From NCBI RefSeq assembly GCF_934754915.1, contig NZ_CAKVKB010000005.1:1-64000 (forward strand): a DNA stretch of 64,000 bases, in the 5' to 3' direction. Both the position numbers and the translations under genes were made by a program. Positions 8,725 to 16,395 of the stretch are shown here, one piece after another (the first letter of the stretch is position 1; each line of letters opens with the position of its first letter). The notes under the pieces were generated by a model. It was not told where the DNA came from. It saw nothing but the letters and a program-made list of their open reading frames with translations, and did no database searches. The stretch is from an uncultured Clostridium sp. Its GTDB lineage: Bacteria; Bacillota; Clostridia; Clostridiales; Clostridiaceae.

Positions 8725-8800
8725 CTGCCCAGACGGTCGGCTCTTTTACAGCTATACTTCATGTGGTTTATTCCACTTCCGTCAGTCGTATAACTTATAC
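8725..8800 (-). promoter_or_regulatory. ZTP (pfl) riboswitch aptamer
   Basis: On the minus strand, from about 8790, the RNA reads ACGACUGACGG, then the hairpin GUGGAAUAAACCAC, then GAAGUAUAGC, and later GCCGACCGUCUGGGCAG. The two conserved cores, the first strand with its GUGG/CCAC hairpin and the CCGxCUGGGC segment, match the ZTP/pfl riboswitch class (Rfam RF01750) as I recall it. That class senses the alarmone ZTP/ZMP and typically controls purH or one-carbon genes, which fits the AICAR formyltransferase immediately downstream. A covariance-model search would confirm it. Confidence 0.85.
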
Positions 8801-8838
8801 ATTTAAAATATCATTTTTACAATTTTATGTCAATGATT

Positions 8839-10140
8839 TTATCTTTCTTTAAAATCTTCAATTCTTATAACACTATTGATATTATTTACTCCATTTAATT
8901 TCTTTATTTCATCAATAGCCTTATTAAATTCACCTTCAATAGTTCTATGAGTTACTAAAACTATTGTAACAAATCCATCTTCTTCATCACCTTTTTGAAT
9001 TACAGAACGAAGACTTACATTGTTCTTTCCAAAAATTGTTGTAATTTCACTTAAAACTCCAGGTTCATCAAGTACAGTAGCTCGTACATAATACTTGCTT
9101 TCAACTTCATCCATAGCTTTGATTTCTCTCTTCCATAGATTATTCTTAACTACTGGATTTTCATTTTCAGTATTAACATCACTTCTTACTATAGATACAA
9201 TGTCACTTACAACTGCACTTCCTGTTGGAAGGTCTCCAGCACCTCTTCCATAAAACATTAAGTCACCAACTGCATTACCTTTTATAAATACTGCATTATA
9301 AGAGTCATATACATTGGCAAGAGGATGTTTCTTAGGAATCATTGTTGGATGAACTCTTAATTCTACCTTTCCATCAACTTCTTTTGCTATTGCAAGAAGC
9401 TTTATTGCCATCTTGAATTCACTTGCATATTTCATATCAACGTCAGTTATTTTTGTTATACCTTCTCTATAAACGTTATCCACATCTATTTTAGTTCCAA
9501 ATGCTAAAGATGCAAGAATTGCAAGTTTATATTGAGCATCATAACTTTCAATATCAGAAGTTGGATCTGCTTCTGCATATCCTTTTTCTTGTGCTTCTTT
9601 TAATACATCATCAAAAGCTGCTCCTTCAAGTTCCATTTTGCTTAAAATATAATTTGTAGTACCATTTACAATACCATATAAAGTTTCTATCTTATTAGCT
9701 GTAAGACTTTCATCTATTCCTTTGATTATTGGAATACCACCAGCTACACTAGCTTCATATTGGAACATTATTCCCATTTCATCAGCTTTTTGGAATAATT
9801 CATCTCCACCTGTTGCAAGCAGCATTTTATTAGCTGTTACTATATGTTTTTTCTTATCCATACATTTAAGCATATATTCTCTTGCTGGTTCCATTCCACC
9901 CATAACTTCAACAACTATCTTTATGCTGTCATCATTTAGTATTTCATTAAAATCAGTTGTTACAATTTCATCTGGAATCTTTACAGGTCTAGGTTTGTTC
10001 TTATTCCTTACAAGGACTTTAGCTACTTCAACTTCATAGCCACATCTTTTCATTACTTCTTCTTTATTAGAATTTAAAATCATCCAAACACCACGACCAA
10101 CATTCCCCAATCCTAGTAGTGCTATTTTTATCTTTTTCAT
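8839..10140 (-). CDS. hom: Homoserine dehydrogenase
   Basis: Reduces aspartate semialdehyde to homoserine with NAD(P)H, on the way to threonine and methionine. The 433-residue product has the N-terminal nucleotide-binding motif GLGNVGRGVW, the catalytic-domain signature near residues 175-220 including GYAEADPTSDIESYDAQYKL, and a C-terminal ACT domain at about 355-430 (YYVRATVLDEPGVLSEIT), which usually mediates threonine feedback. Length matches the monofunctional Gram-positive enzyme. It stands alone; no thrB or thrC is adjacent. A clear ribosome-binding site precedes the ATG. The ZTP riboswitch of the next gene begins about 40 bases past its stop and no separate terminator is evident between them. 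Confidence 0.96.
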   Translation of the reverse strand: MKKIKIALLGLGNVGRGVWMILNSNKEEVMKRCGYEVEVAKVLVRNKNKPRPVKIPDEIVTTDFNEILNDDSIKIVVEVMGGMEPAREYMLKCMDKKKHIVTANKMLLATGGDELFQKADEMGIMFQYEASVAGGIPIIKGIDESLTANKIETLYGIVNGTTNYILSKMELEGAAFDDVLKEAQEKGYAEADPTSDIESYDAQYKLAILASLAFGTKIDVDNVYREGITKITDVDMKYASEFKMAIKLLAIAKEVDGKVELRVHPTMIPKKHPLANVYDSYNAVFIKGNAVGDLMFYGRGAGDLPTGSAVVSDIVSIVRSDVNTENENPVVKNNLWKREIKAMDEVESKYYVRATVLDEPGVLSEITTIFGKNNVSLRSVIQKGDEEDGFVTIVLVTHRTIEGEFNKAIDEIKKLNGVNNINSVIRIEDFKER

Positions 10141-10321
10141 GTTTTGCCCCCCTTGAATTTACCATTTAAATAACAGTATACTATTCCATTATAATTCCAA
10201 TCATAATTTTTTACCATATTTTTTTATAATATCTCAATAATTTATTATTTTTTAATTTTCAATATACTATTTTTTCCAATAATTAAATATAACTTCAATG
10301 TAAAATTATAACGATCAGAAT

Positions 10322-10376
10322 AAAAAATACACCTATAAATAAAAGATAACTATCCATTATTAACGGTGTATTTTTA
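10322..10376 (-). terminator. Terminator of DUF975 gene
   Basis: AAAAATACACC / GGTGTATTTTT arms (10323-10333 and 10365-10375) with a 31-base loop, followed on the minus strand by TTTATT. It lies just downstream of the gene ending at 10414. Confidence 0.7.
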
Positions 10377-10413
10377 GTTTATTATATTATAATTATTCCT
10401 GTCAAATTAATTT

Positions 10414-11031
10414 TTAAGCAGTTTTATTGTCTTTTAACTCATTATAGAAATTTCCTAATGTAATATTGTAATAAGGACATACCCATAACATAGCAATTCC
10501 AAAAGTTATTTGTCCTAGTATAAACCACCCAATAAAGCTCAATAATAATACAAACAAATAGCCCTTATTTCCTGACATCATAGAACAGCTGGTTTTCATA
10601 CAATCGATTGCAGACATATCATTATTATCCACTAAAATGAAAAAAGCTTGAGAAAACATAAGACCTAAAATTATTCCTGGAATTATAAAAATCATATATC
10701 CAATTCCTATTGCTACCGACATCAAAATAATTATAACAACTGATTTAATAAATATTTTTCCATTAAATCCTGCAAAAATATCTGATACTGCTGAATTTTT
10801 TCCTCTTACTACATTTAAAGTGAAAGTACATAATCCATATACTATAGGTCCTGATACTATTATAGCAACAATAATACCAATTATAGCCACCGCTGATGAT
10901 TCAAACATTGAACCTATTGTACTGATTATACAAGGAATTATAGCACTGATTACAAATGCTGCTATTGCAAGTCCCCATTTTCCATGTAATTGATCTTTGG
11001 CATTACGCTTTAGAACCGCTCTTTCAACCAT
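10414..11031 (-). CDS. DUF975 family membrane protein
   Basis: A 205-residue membrane protein. It begins MVERAVLKRNAKDQLHGKWG, the N-terminal signature of DUF975 proteins (basic, amphipathic, then membrane helices), followed by about five hydrophobic segments and the conserved region SQAFFILVDNNDMSAIDCMKTS with a final ...LPYYNITLGNFY-like motif (CPYYNITLGNFYNEL). The start at 11031 is chosen because GGAGG lies just before it; a longer frame to 11100 would start without a ribosome-binding site. The function of the family is unknown. The gene is a single unit with its own terminator. Confidence 0.88.
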   Translation of the reverse strand: MVERAVLKRNAKDQLHGKWGLAIAAFVISAIIPCIISTIGSMFESSAVAIIGIIVAIIVSGPIVYGLCTFTLNVVRGKNSAVSDIFAGFNGKIFIKSVVIIILMSVAIGIGYMIFIIPGIILGLMFSQAFFILVDNNDMSAIDCMKTSCSMMSGNKGYLFVLLLSFIGWFILGQITFGIAMLWVCPYYNITLGNFYNELKDNKTA

Positions 11032-11130
11032 TATAAACTTTTCCTCCATAAATATTATTAAACTCATGCCTAGAGCACTCTTACAATAATATATATGCAC
11101 AATACAATTTCTGTATTCCCATTATAAAAA

Positions 11131-11215
11131 ATATATATTGCAATATTAAAATTTATCTGATACATATAAAAAAATTTCATCATTCATTGTAAATTGCAAT
11201 ATATATTCTAAATTG
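11131..11215. repeat. Possible copy of dispersed intergenic repeat
   Basis: Contains AAAATTTATCT, TTTCATCATTCATTG and AATTGCAATATATAT in the same order as the copy at 12556-12632. Similarity is by eye only. Confidence 0.4.
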
Positions 11216-11286
11216 ATTTTATTGCAAATAGTTCAAATGAAATGTAAAATATTTTCATTTTACAGATTCGATTATTTTTAATATTC

Positions 11287-11364
11287 TTACCACTTTCTAT
11301 GAGCTGAATAAAAAAAGATTATTATTGTCATTACTAATAACAAATAGATTATTATTATTTTCAT
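11287..11364 (-). CDS. Tiny single-span membrane peptide
   Basis: A 25-codon frame from ATG at 11364, with AGAGGTG ten bases upstream. The product is almost entirely hydrophobic (KIIIIYLLLVMTIIIFFYS) with a short basic tail AHRKW, so it would be a single membrane helix. It is shorter than usual annotation limits. Peptides of this type include type I toxins, transporter small subunits and membrane regulators, but none is specifically matched. The ribosome-binding site and the helix-plus-basic-tail design argue that it is real; the AT-rich codons alone could produce such a run by chance. Confidence 0.45.
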   Translation of the reverse strand: MKIIIIYLLLVMTIIIFFYSAHRKW

Positions 11365-11556
11365 AGAAAACACCTCTGCCTTCAAAATTATATTTTATAC
11401 ACCTAGTTTCTATAAGATTACTTTACAATAATATTAGTATTCACTAATTTACATAATAGAACCCACTGTTAACATAAATCTTATTATACATAATAAATTT
11501 ATAATCTACATATACTTTTATGTAGATATGAAAATTATAATAAGGATGTATTAATT

Positions 11557-12516
11557 ATGAAGAAAAAAACTATTGTCTTTTCAATGATAACCATAACAAC
11601 AATTCTTATATCACTTTTTTCCATTTCATATTTTAATAAAGTAAATCTTTCAGATAATAAAGCAGATTCTGAAATAAATAATAACAATAAATTAAAAAAT
11701 GATGATAATTCATCAAATAGTAAAACCTCAAATAAATATATTAAAAATATACTCTTGTTAGGAATAGACTCTGGTGAAGACAACATAGGACGTTCAGATT
11801 GCATAGTTATAGCAACCCTAGATACTGAACACAATAAAATAAAATTATCTTCAATAATAAGAGATTCCTATGTTTTAATTCATAATAAATCTCATAAAGA
11901 TAAAATCAATCATGCATATGCTTTTGGTGGTCCAGAACTTACACTTAAAACATTGAATGACAATTTTAATCTTGACCTTACACAATTTGTCTCAGTAAAT
12001 TTAACCTCATTTCCAGTATTGATTGACTCCATTGGAGGAATAACATTAGATATAAATGAGAATGAATTAAAATATATAAACAAATATATTCATAGCTTAA
12101 ATTCCAAAAATAATACATCTTCTCCTGATATCAATAGCAGTGGAATTCAACATGTAGATGGAACTCAGGCTTTAGCTTATACAAGAATAAGATATACTGA
12201 TGGTGGTGATTTTGAGAGAAGCCATAGACAGCGCATAGTACTTGAGACCGTCTTTGAAAAATTAAAAGATCTGCCTATAACCTCCTATCCTTCTTTACTT
12301 GATAATCTTCTTCCATTAGTAAGCACAAATCTCAATGGCTCAGAAATCCTTTCATTGTGTATGGATCTTATTTCTCTTGACAACATTGATATATTAGAAC
12401 ATCAATTCCCTGAAAATTCAGATGCTGAAGGTAAAATAATAGATGGTATCTACTATTATGTATTTGATGAAGAATCTACTATAAAGAAAATACACAAATT
12501 TATTTATGAAAACTGA
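11557..12516 (+). CDS. LytR-CpsA-Psr (LCP) family wall ligase
   Basis: A 319-residue protein with an N-terminal membrane anchor (residues about 5-25), a low-complexity Asn/Lys/Ser linker, then the LCP domain: NILLLGIDSGEDNIGRSDCI, the arginine motif KLSSIIRDSYV, and DGTQALAYTRIRYTDGGDFERSHRQR. The spaced Arg/Asp residues bind the lipid pyrophosphate. LCP enzymes move polysaccharide from undecaprenyl carrier to peptidoglycan outside the membrane. Its position near the large capsule locus makes capsule attachment a fair inference, although an ABC gene and a RiPP locus lie between. AAGGATG precedes the ATG. Confidence 0.93.
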   Translation: MKKKTIVFSMITITTILISLFSISYFNKVNLSDNKADSEINNNNKLKNDDNSSNSKTSNKYIKNILLLGIDSGEDNIGRSDCIVIATLDTEHNKIKLSSIIRDSYVLIHNKSHKDKINHAYAFGGPELTLKTLNDNFNLDLTQFVSVNLTSFPVLIDSIGGITLDINENELKYINKYIHSLNSKNNTSSPDINSSGIQHVDGTQALAYTRIRYTDGGDFERSHRQRIVLETVFEKLKDLPITSYPSLLDNLLPLVSTNLNGSEILSLCMDLISLDNIDILEHQFPENSDAEGKIIDGIYYYVFDEESTIKKIHKFIYEN

Positions 12517-12555
12517 TTCAAATCATTATAAATTATTTACAGATTAAAGTTACAC

Positions 12556-12632
12556 TTAAAATTTATCTAATCACATAAAAATACTGCTTCTAAGATTCCA
12601 TCCTTTATTGTCAATTGCAATATATATCACTT
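12556..12632. repeat. Dispersed intergenic repeat, copy 1
   Basis: Contains CTAAGATTCCATCCTTTATT followed by GTCAATTGCAATATATAT. A related string (CTAAGATTTTATCCTTCATT, then GCCAATTGCA) is at 39510-39540, with weaker versions at 11131-11215 and 42815-42875. All lie between genes. Confidence 0.5.
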
Positions 12633-12654
12633 TACAATGTAGAAAGGATTAACG

Positions 12655-14328
12655 ATGAAAAAAATATTACAAGAATTTTATTGGACTTTTCATAAGTCCA
12701 AATTCAGTATTCCTTTTTTAATAATAATAATTATTATATGTTCATTAAATTCAGTAATTAGTGTTTTTACAGCATTTGTAACAAAATATATAATCGATTC
12801 AGCATCTATTAACAATATAAATAAAGCTATAATTTCTATTATTATTCTTGGAATATTATTTTTAACTCGTATAATTTTAAACACTGTTGATACAGTTTTT
12901 TCATCCTATTGTTTTGAAAATATAAAAAACAAGCTTCAGAGAGAACTTTATAATCATATAATTCACAGTAATTTTAATGATTATAACAGATATCACAGCA
13001 TGGAATTTTTAACTCGTTTAACTAATGACATAAATACTATTTCAAATATGATTATATATACTATTCCCAATATAGTATCCCTATCAGTTATGTTTATATC
13101 ATCATTTTTTGCAGTTTTCTCTCTCTCTCCATTTATGTCAGCAATTTCAATATCCGTATTTCCTTTTCTAATATTGCTGAGTAAAATTTATGGAAAAAAA
13201 CTTAAATACTTTTATTTAGAACTTCAGAAAAAAGAAACTGAATACAATAGTTTTCTTCAAGAAAGTTTCATAAACATAATTATAATAAAAAGTTTTTGTT
13301 TAGAAAAAATTAAACTTAAAAATTTAGATAAAATTCAAAAAGATAAAATTCATTTAGTTGTTAAAAGAAATTACTTTAACTGCATATCTAACGGACTATT
13401 TTCATTAAGTTCATTTTTGGGATATTTCATGGTTTTTATATGGGGAACTTTTAATATTGCTTCTGGAATTGAGCAGAATTTTGGAAGCTTAACTGCAATG
13501 CTTCAGTTATTTACCAATATTCAACAGCCAGTTTATGGATTATCTTCTGCTTTTCCTCAGCTTATCTCTGCATTAGCTGCTTCTGAAAGAATAATGGAAA
13601 TGGATTCCTTAACTCAGGAATATAATCCATATATTTTGAAAAATTCAGATAATACAAATGATCTTTCTTCTTATACATTATCTTTTTATAATGTTAATTT
13701 TAGTTACAACAAACATCAACATATATTAAATAATGTATCCTTCACTGTTCACTCAGGAGAAATAATAGGACTTATAGGTGCTTCTGGCGAAGGTAAAACA
13801 ACTATTATAAATCTCATACTATCTTTAATTTCTCCAGACAGCGGTTCTATATTAATTAATTCTGAACCTTTAAATATAAATCATAGAAATTTAATATCTT
13901 ATGTTCCTCAAGGTAATACATTATTTTCAGGAACAATTTTAGATAATTTAAAAATTGCAAAACCAGATGCACATATGAATGAAATTTCTAAAGCTTTAAA
14001 ATGTGCATATGCTTTTGATTTTGTAAATTCCTTAAAGGAAAATATAAATACTGTAATTGGAGAAAAAGGTGATGCTCTTTCTGGGGGACAAGTTCAGAGA
14101 ATTGCTATTGCAAGGGCATTTCTAAAAAAATCTCCAATTCTTCTTCTAGATGAAGCTACAAGCTCTATAGATATGGAAACAGAACTAAAAATATTAGATT
14201 CTATCAGACATTTAGATTATAATCCAATTTGTATTTTTATCACTCACAGACCAGCTGCCTTATCCATATGTGATACTGTCTTTAAATTGGAAAATGCGAA
14301 TCTAATAAAAACAGACTATTGTTCATAA
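12655..14328 (+). CDS. ABC transporter, fused permease and ATPase
   Basis: A 557-residue half-transporter: about six membrane helices in residues 15-300, then an ATPase domain with Walker A GASGEGKTT (near 375), the Q-loop in YVPQGNTLFSGTILDNL, the signature LSGGQVQR, Walker B ILLLDEATSSID and the H-loop TH. It works as a dimer and probably exports. It lacks a C39 peptidase domain, so it would carry an already processed substrate. It faces the RiPP genes across a shared terminator. Paeninodin-type lasso loci include a transporter of exactly this kind, which makes export of the mature peptide the best guess. A general multidrug or lipid role cannot be excluded. Confidence 0.88.
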   Translation: MKKILQEFYWTFHKSKFSIPFLIIIIIICSLNSVISVFTAFVTKYIIDSASINNINKAIISIIILGILFLTRIILNTVDTVFSSYCFENIKNKLQRELYNHIIHSNFNDYNRYHSMEFLTRLTNDINTISNMIIYTIPNIVSLSVMFISSFFAVFSLSPFMSAISISVFPFLILLSKIYGKKLKYFYLELQKKETEYNSFLQESFINIIIIKSFCLEKIKLKNLDKIQKDKIHLVVKRNYFNCISNGLFSLSSFLGYFMVFIWGTFNIASGIEQNFGSLTAMLQLFTNIQQPVYGLSSAFPQLISALAASERIMEMDSLTQEYNPYILKNSDNTNDLSSYTLSFYNVNFSYNKHQHILNNVSFTVHSGEIIGLIGASGEGKTTIINLILSLISPDSGSILINSEPLNINHRNLISYVPQGNTLFSGTILDNLKIAKPDAHMNEISKALKCAYAFDFVNSLKENINTVIGEKGDALSGGQVQRIAIARAFLKKSPILLLDEATSSIDMETELKILDSIRHLDYNPICIFITHRPAALSICDTVFKLENANLIKTDYCS

Positions 14329-14354
14329 TACTCTCAAGAACAATAGTCTGTTTT
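14308..14354. terminator. Bidirectional terminator
   Basis: Perfect 17-base arms AAAACAGACTATTGTTC (14308-14324) and its complement (14338-14354), between two convergent genes. The stop codon of the ABC gene lies in the loop. It serves both strands. Confidence 0.9.
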
Positions 14355-15278
14355 CTATATTATTATTGATTTAATTAATTGAAACTGCTTTGCTAATGTA
14401 AAAATCCCATAAGGTCTATATATTTTATAATATGGAACTTCCTGAGACAGTTTTGTTATATTTTCAAAAATTTTACCCTTTATCCCCAGACATTTCACAA
14501 TATTACTCTCATATAAATTATCCACTACTGATTTAAATTTCTCTATTCCTTTAATTTCTTTGATCATGACATGATTCATTTCATTTTTTATAACATTAAT
14601 TTCAAATATAGCTTTCAATTTTTTTGTTCCATAAATAAATGTCTCCATTGAATCTACTGCAAATTTATCCCTTTCTTCATCTATCCATTTAAGATTATCT
14701 AAACTATAATTAAACCATTCTGCTGCATCTCGGCAGAGTTTTCTTTGTGGATAAGCAGAATTAATATTAATTTCTCCATTATCACTAAATTCAACTGCAC
14801 AAAGATCATCTGCTAAAAACTTATACCCCTTTTTCACAAATTCAGATAACAGTGTTGATTTTCCTGCACCAGACTCTCCAGTTATCACTATAGATGAATC
14901 ACCTACCGCAACAGCACTTCCATGTATTCCTATAAATTTTCTCTGAAGAAGCAGACATATAAATGCTCCTCCAAGAAGAAATGTCTTTATCTTCTGATCT
15001 ATACAATTACTTACTGGCTGAATCGAAATGTATTTTCCATCGTATATTCTATATGCAGCTACACCACATATATAAAACCAGCATTCAGATTCACTATATT
15101 CGCAAAATCTGTTCTTATCTTTAATCCTGGCAATCTTTTCAATAATTTCATCTGGAATTTTTTCAATTTTTATTTCAACATCTATTTTGCAATTACATTC
15201 ATCATCTTTAATCTCTATTAATTCATCTAATTTTATTTGTGATTTAACTTTCAATCCATAAATTCTATAATACTTCAT
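14355..15278 (-). CDS. HPr-kinase-like peptide kinase of RiPP locus
   Basis: A 307-residue protein related to HPr kinase: FIGIHGSAVAV at 115-125, then P-loop GESGAGKS at 134-141 and LADDLCAV at 155-162. This is the layout of the kinases found in lasso peptide loci such as paeninodin, where the enzyme phosphorylates a serine of the precursor. It is the last gene of the minus-strand RiPP operon, 12 bases after the B2 gene. The kinase domain is C-terminal to about 110 unrecognised residues, usual for this subgroup. The precursor here does not end in Ser, so the phosphorylation site, if any, must differ. Confidence 0.82.
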   Translation of the reverse strand: MKYYRIYGLKVKSQIKLDELIEIKDDECNCKIDVEIKIEKIPDEIIEKIARIKDKNRFCEYSESECWFYICGVAAYRIYDGKYISIQPVSNCIDQKIKTFLLGGAFICLLLQRKFIGIHGSAVAVGDSSIVITGESGAGKSTLLSEFVKKGYKFLADDLCAVEFSDNGEININSAYPQRKLCRDAAEWFNYSLDNLKWIDEERDKFAVDSMETFIYGTKKLKAIFEINVIKNEMNHVMIKEIKGIEKFKSVVDNLYESNIVKCLGIKGKIFENITKLSQEVPYYKIYRPYGIFTLAKQFQLIKSIII

Positions 15279-15290
15279 AATAACTCCCAG

Positions 15291-15764
15291 CTAAATTACA
15301 CTTTTAAATTTTCCAATGATATGGTACTCTTCACCACTTCCACCAATTACATATCTGCTGCCAACCCTTAACCATGAATGTGCCTTAATCTCGCTTTTGC
15401 GTTTTCCATTTACGCCCAAATACAAAGTGCTGCTTATCCCTTTACTTTTTAGCATTTTCTGCACAGTTAATGCTTGAACAAGACATTGACTTTTCCATGG
15501 TGTATAAGGAGCTGTTTTTTTCACAGCCCAGCTTATATTTTCAGCTGCTTTATAATATTTTTCTTCTGCTATGTAAGGAGTTTCGCTATTTTTTTCTCCA
15601 AAATATGATCTTAATTTATTTTCAGGTAATATTAATATGGCTGCTCTTGACACCCCCATGATAAAAAACACCCTAAACATTAAAATTTTTTTTTCATAAG
15701 AATATGACATAAATTCATATATTCTTCTTTTGATAACTGATTCCAATATTTTAGCTCCTTTCAT
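15291..15764 (-). CDS. Lasso-type leader peptidase (B2 protein)
   Basis: A 157-residue transglutaminase-like cysteine protease of the lasso peptide B2 family. The catalytic Cys is C94 in PWKSQCLVQALTVQKMLKSKG, followed by LYLGV and the His motif AHSWLRVG with H129. These blocks and their spacing match the B2 domain, which cuts the leader from the precursor after the B1 (PqqD-like) protein delivers it. N-terminal residues 25-48 are hydrophobic and may be membrane-associated. The gene lies between the precursor and the kinase gene. The third catalytic residue could not be assigned by eye. Identification is good, substrate assignment is by context. Confidence 0.85.
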   Translation of the reverse strand: MKGAKILESVIKRRIYEFMSYSYEKKILMFRVFFIMGVSRAAILILPENKLRSYFGEKNSETPYIAEEKYYKAAENISWAVKKTAPYTPWKSQCLVQALTVQKMLKSKGISSTLYLGVNGKRKSEIKAHSWLRVGSRYVIGGSGEEYHIIGKFKSVI

Positions 15765-15833
15765 TTACATATTTTAAATGCTTAAAGAACATATTGCTCT
15801 TTAAGCATTGTAATCATTTGTATATTTATATTT

Positions 15834-15995
15834 CTATTCATGACGTGGTGGTGGATCAAAAGGCCTGTTTCCATGTGATGGCCTCCTTTGTGTACAAGGC
15901 TGGTATGAGCTCCATCCACTGCATGTACAAATTACAGCTATTTCTTTTAAATTTAGCTGTTCTACTTTAGGTTCCTCCCACAATTTTTTCCTCAT
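15834..15995 (-). CDS. RiPP precursor peptide, lasso-like leader
   Basis: A 53-residue peptide from ATG at 15995, with GAGGGG nine bases upstream. The leader-like part RKKLWEEPKVEQLNLKEI resembles leaders of paeninodin-type precursors, in which an aromatic residue, x-x-Pro and a following Leu are bound by the PqqD-like protein (here W6, P9, L14). The remainder has three Cys (C23, C25, C34), W28, Y31, and a basic, Pro-rich tail ending PPPRHE. No Gly/Cys/Ser/Ala start is followed by Asp/Glu at positions 7-9, which a lasso ring needs; the only acidic residues after the leader are D47 and E53. It sits between the B1 and B2 genes. The precursor role is well supported, the final structure is unknown. 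Confidence 0.8.
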   Translation of the reverse strand: MRKKLWEEPKVEQLNLKEIAVICTCSGWSSYQPCTQRRPSHGNRPFDPPPRHE

Positions 15996-16098
15996 TATTA
16001 ACACCCCTCATAAATTATGTCAATATTATTTACATTAAAAATAATATCTTTAATAATAAATATGCCTATATGATTAAATTTTAGTACATAAAATTTAA

Positions 16099-16371
16099 TC
16101 ATAGCATTACAATAAGTCCATATTTATCCATATAATTCAAGTACTTCAAAAGACTCTTTTCACATGTTTCAAAATCAACATCATATATTTCTAATAGCTT
16201 TTCAATTATTTTGCTTATATATATTTCATCCTCTATTATATTCCATATATTAGCTGCTACAGAATTTAATGTATAGTATGTTCCTCTTTCTAAATCCATC
16301 ATTACAGCTTCACCATCTATAACTGCACAATCTATTGATTTACTTTGACATACTTTAAAATCATTTTTCAT
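16099..16371 (-). CDS. PqqD-family peptide chaperone (B1 protein)
   Basis: A 90-residue PqqD-like domain covering the whole protein. It shows the family features: GEAVMMDLERGTYYTLNSVA, NIWNII, then a run of helix ending LLKYLNYMDKYGLI. Such proteins bind the leader of a RiPP precursor and present it to partner enzymes; in lasso systems it is the separate B1 protein that works with B2. Here it lies just upstream of the precursor and 25 bases downstream of the nucleotidyltransferase gene. The start at 16371 is the only well-placed ATG. Fold assignment is confident; partner assignment rests on context. Confidence 0.88.
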   Translation of the reverse strand: MKNDFKVCQSKSIDCAVIDGEAVMMDLERGTYYTLNSVAANIWNIIEDEIYISKIIEKLLEIYDVDFETCEKSLLKYLNYMDKYGLIVML

Positions 16372-16395
16372 TCATCTTACCTCAAATTTTATTTT

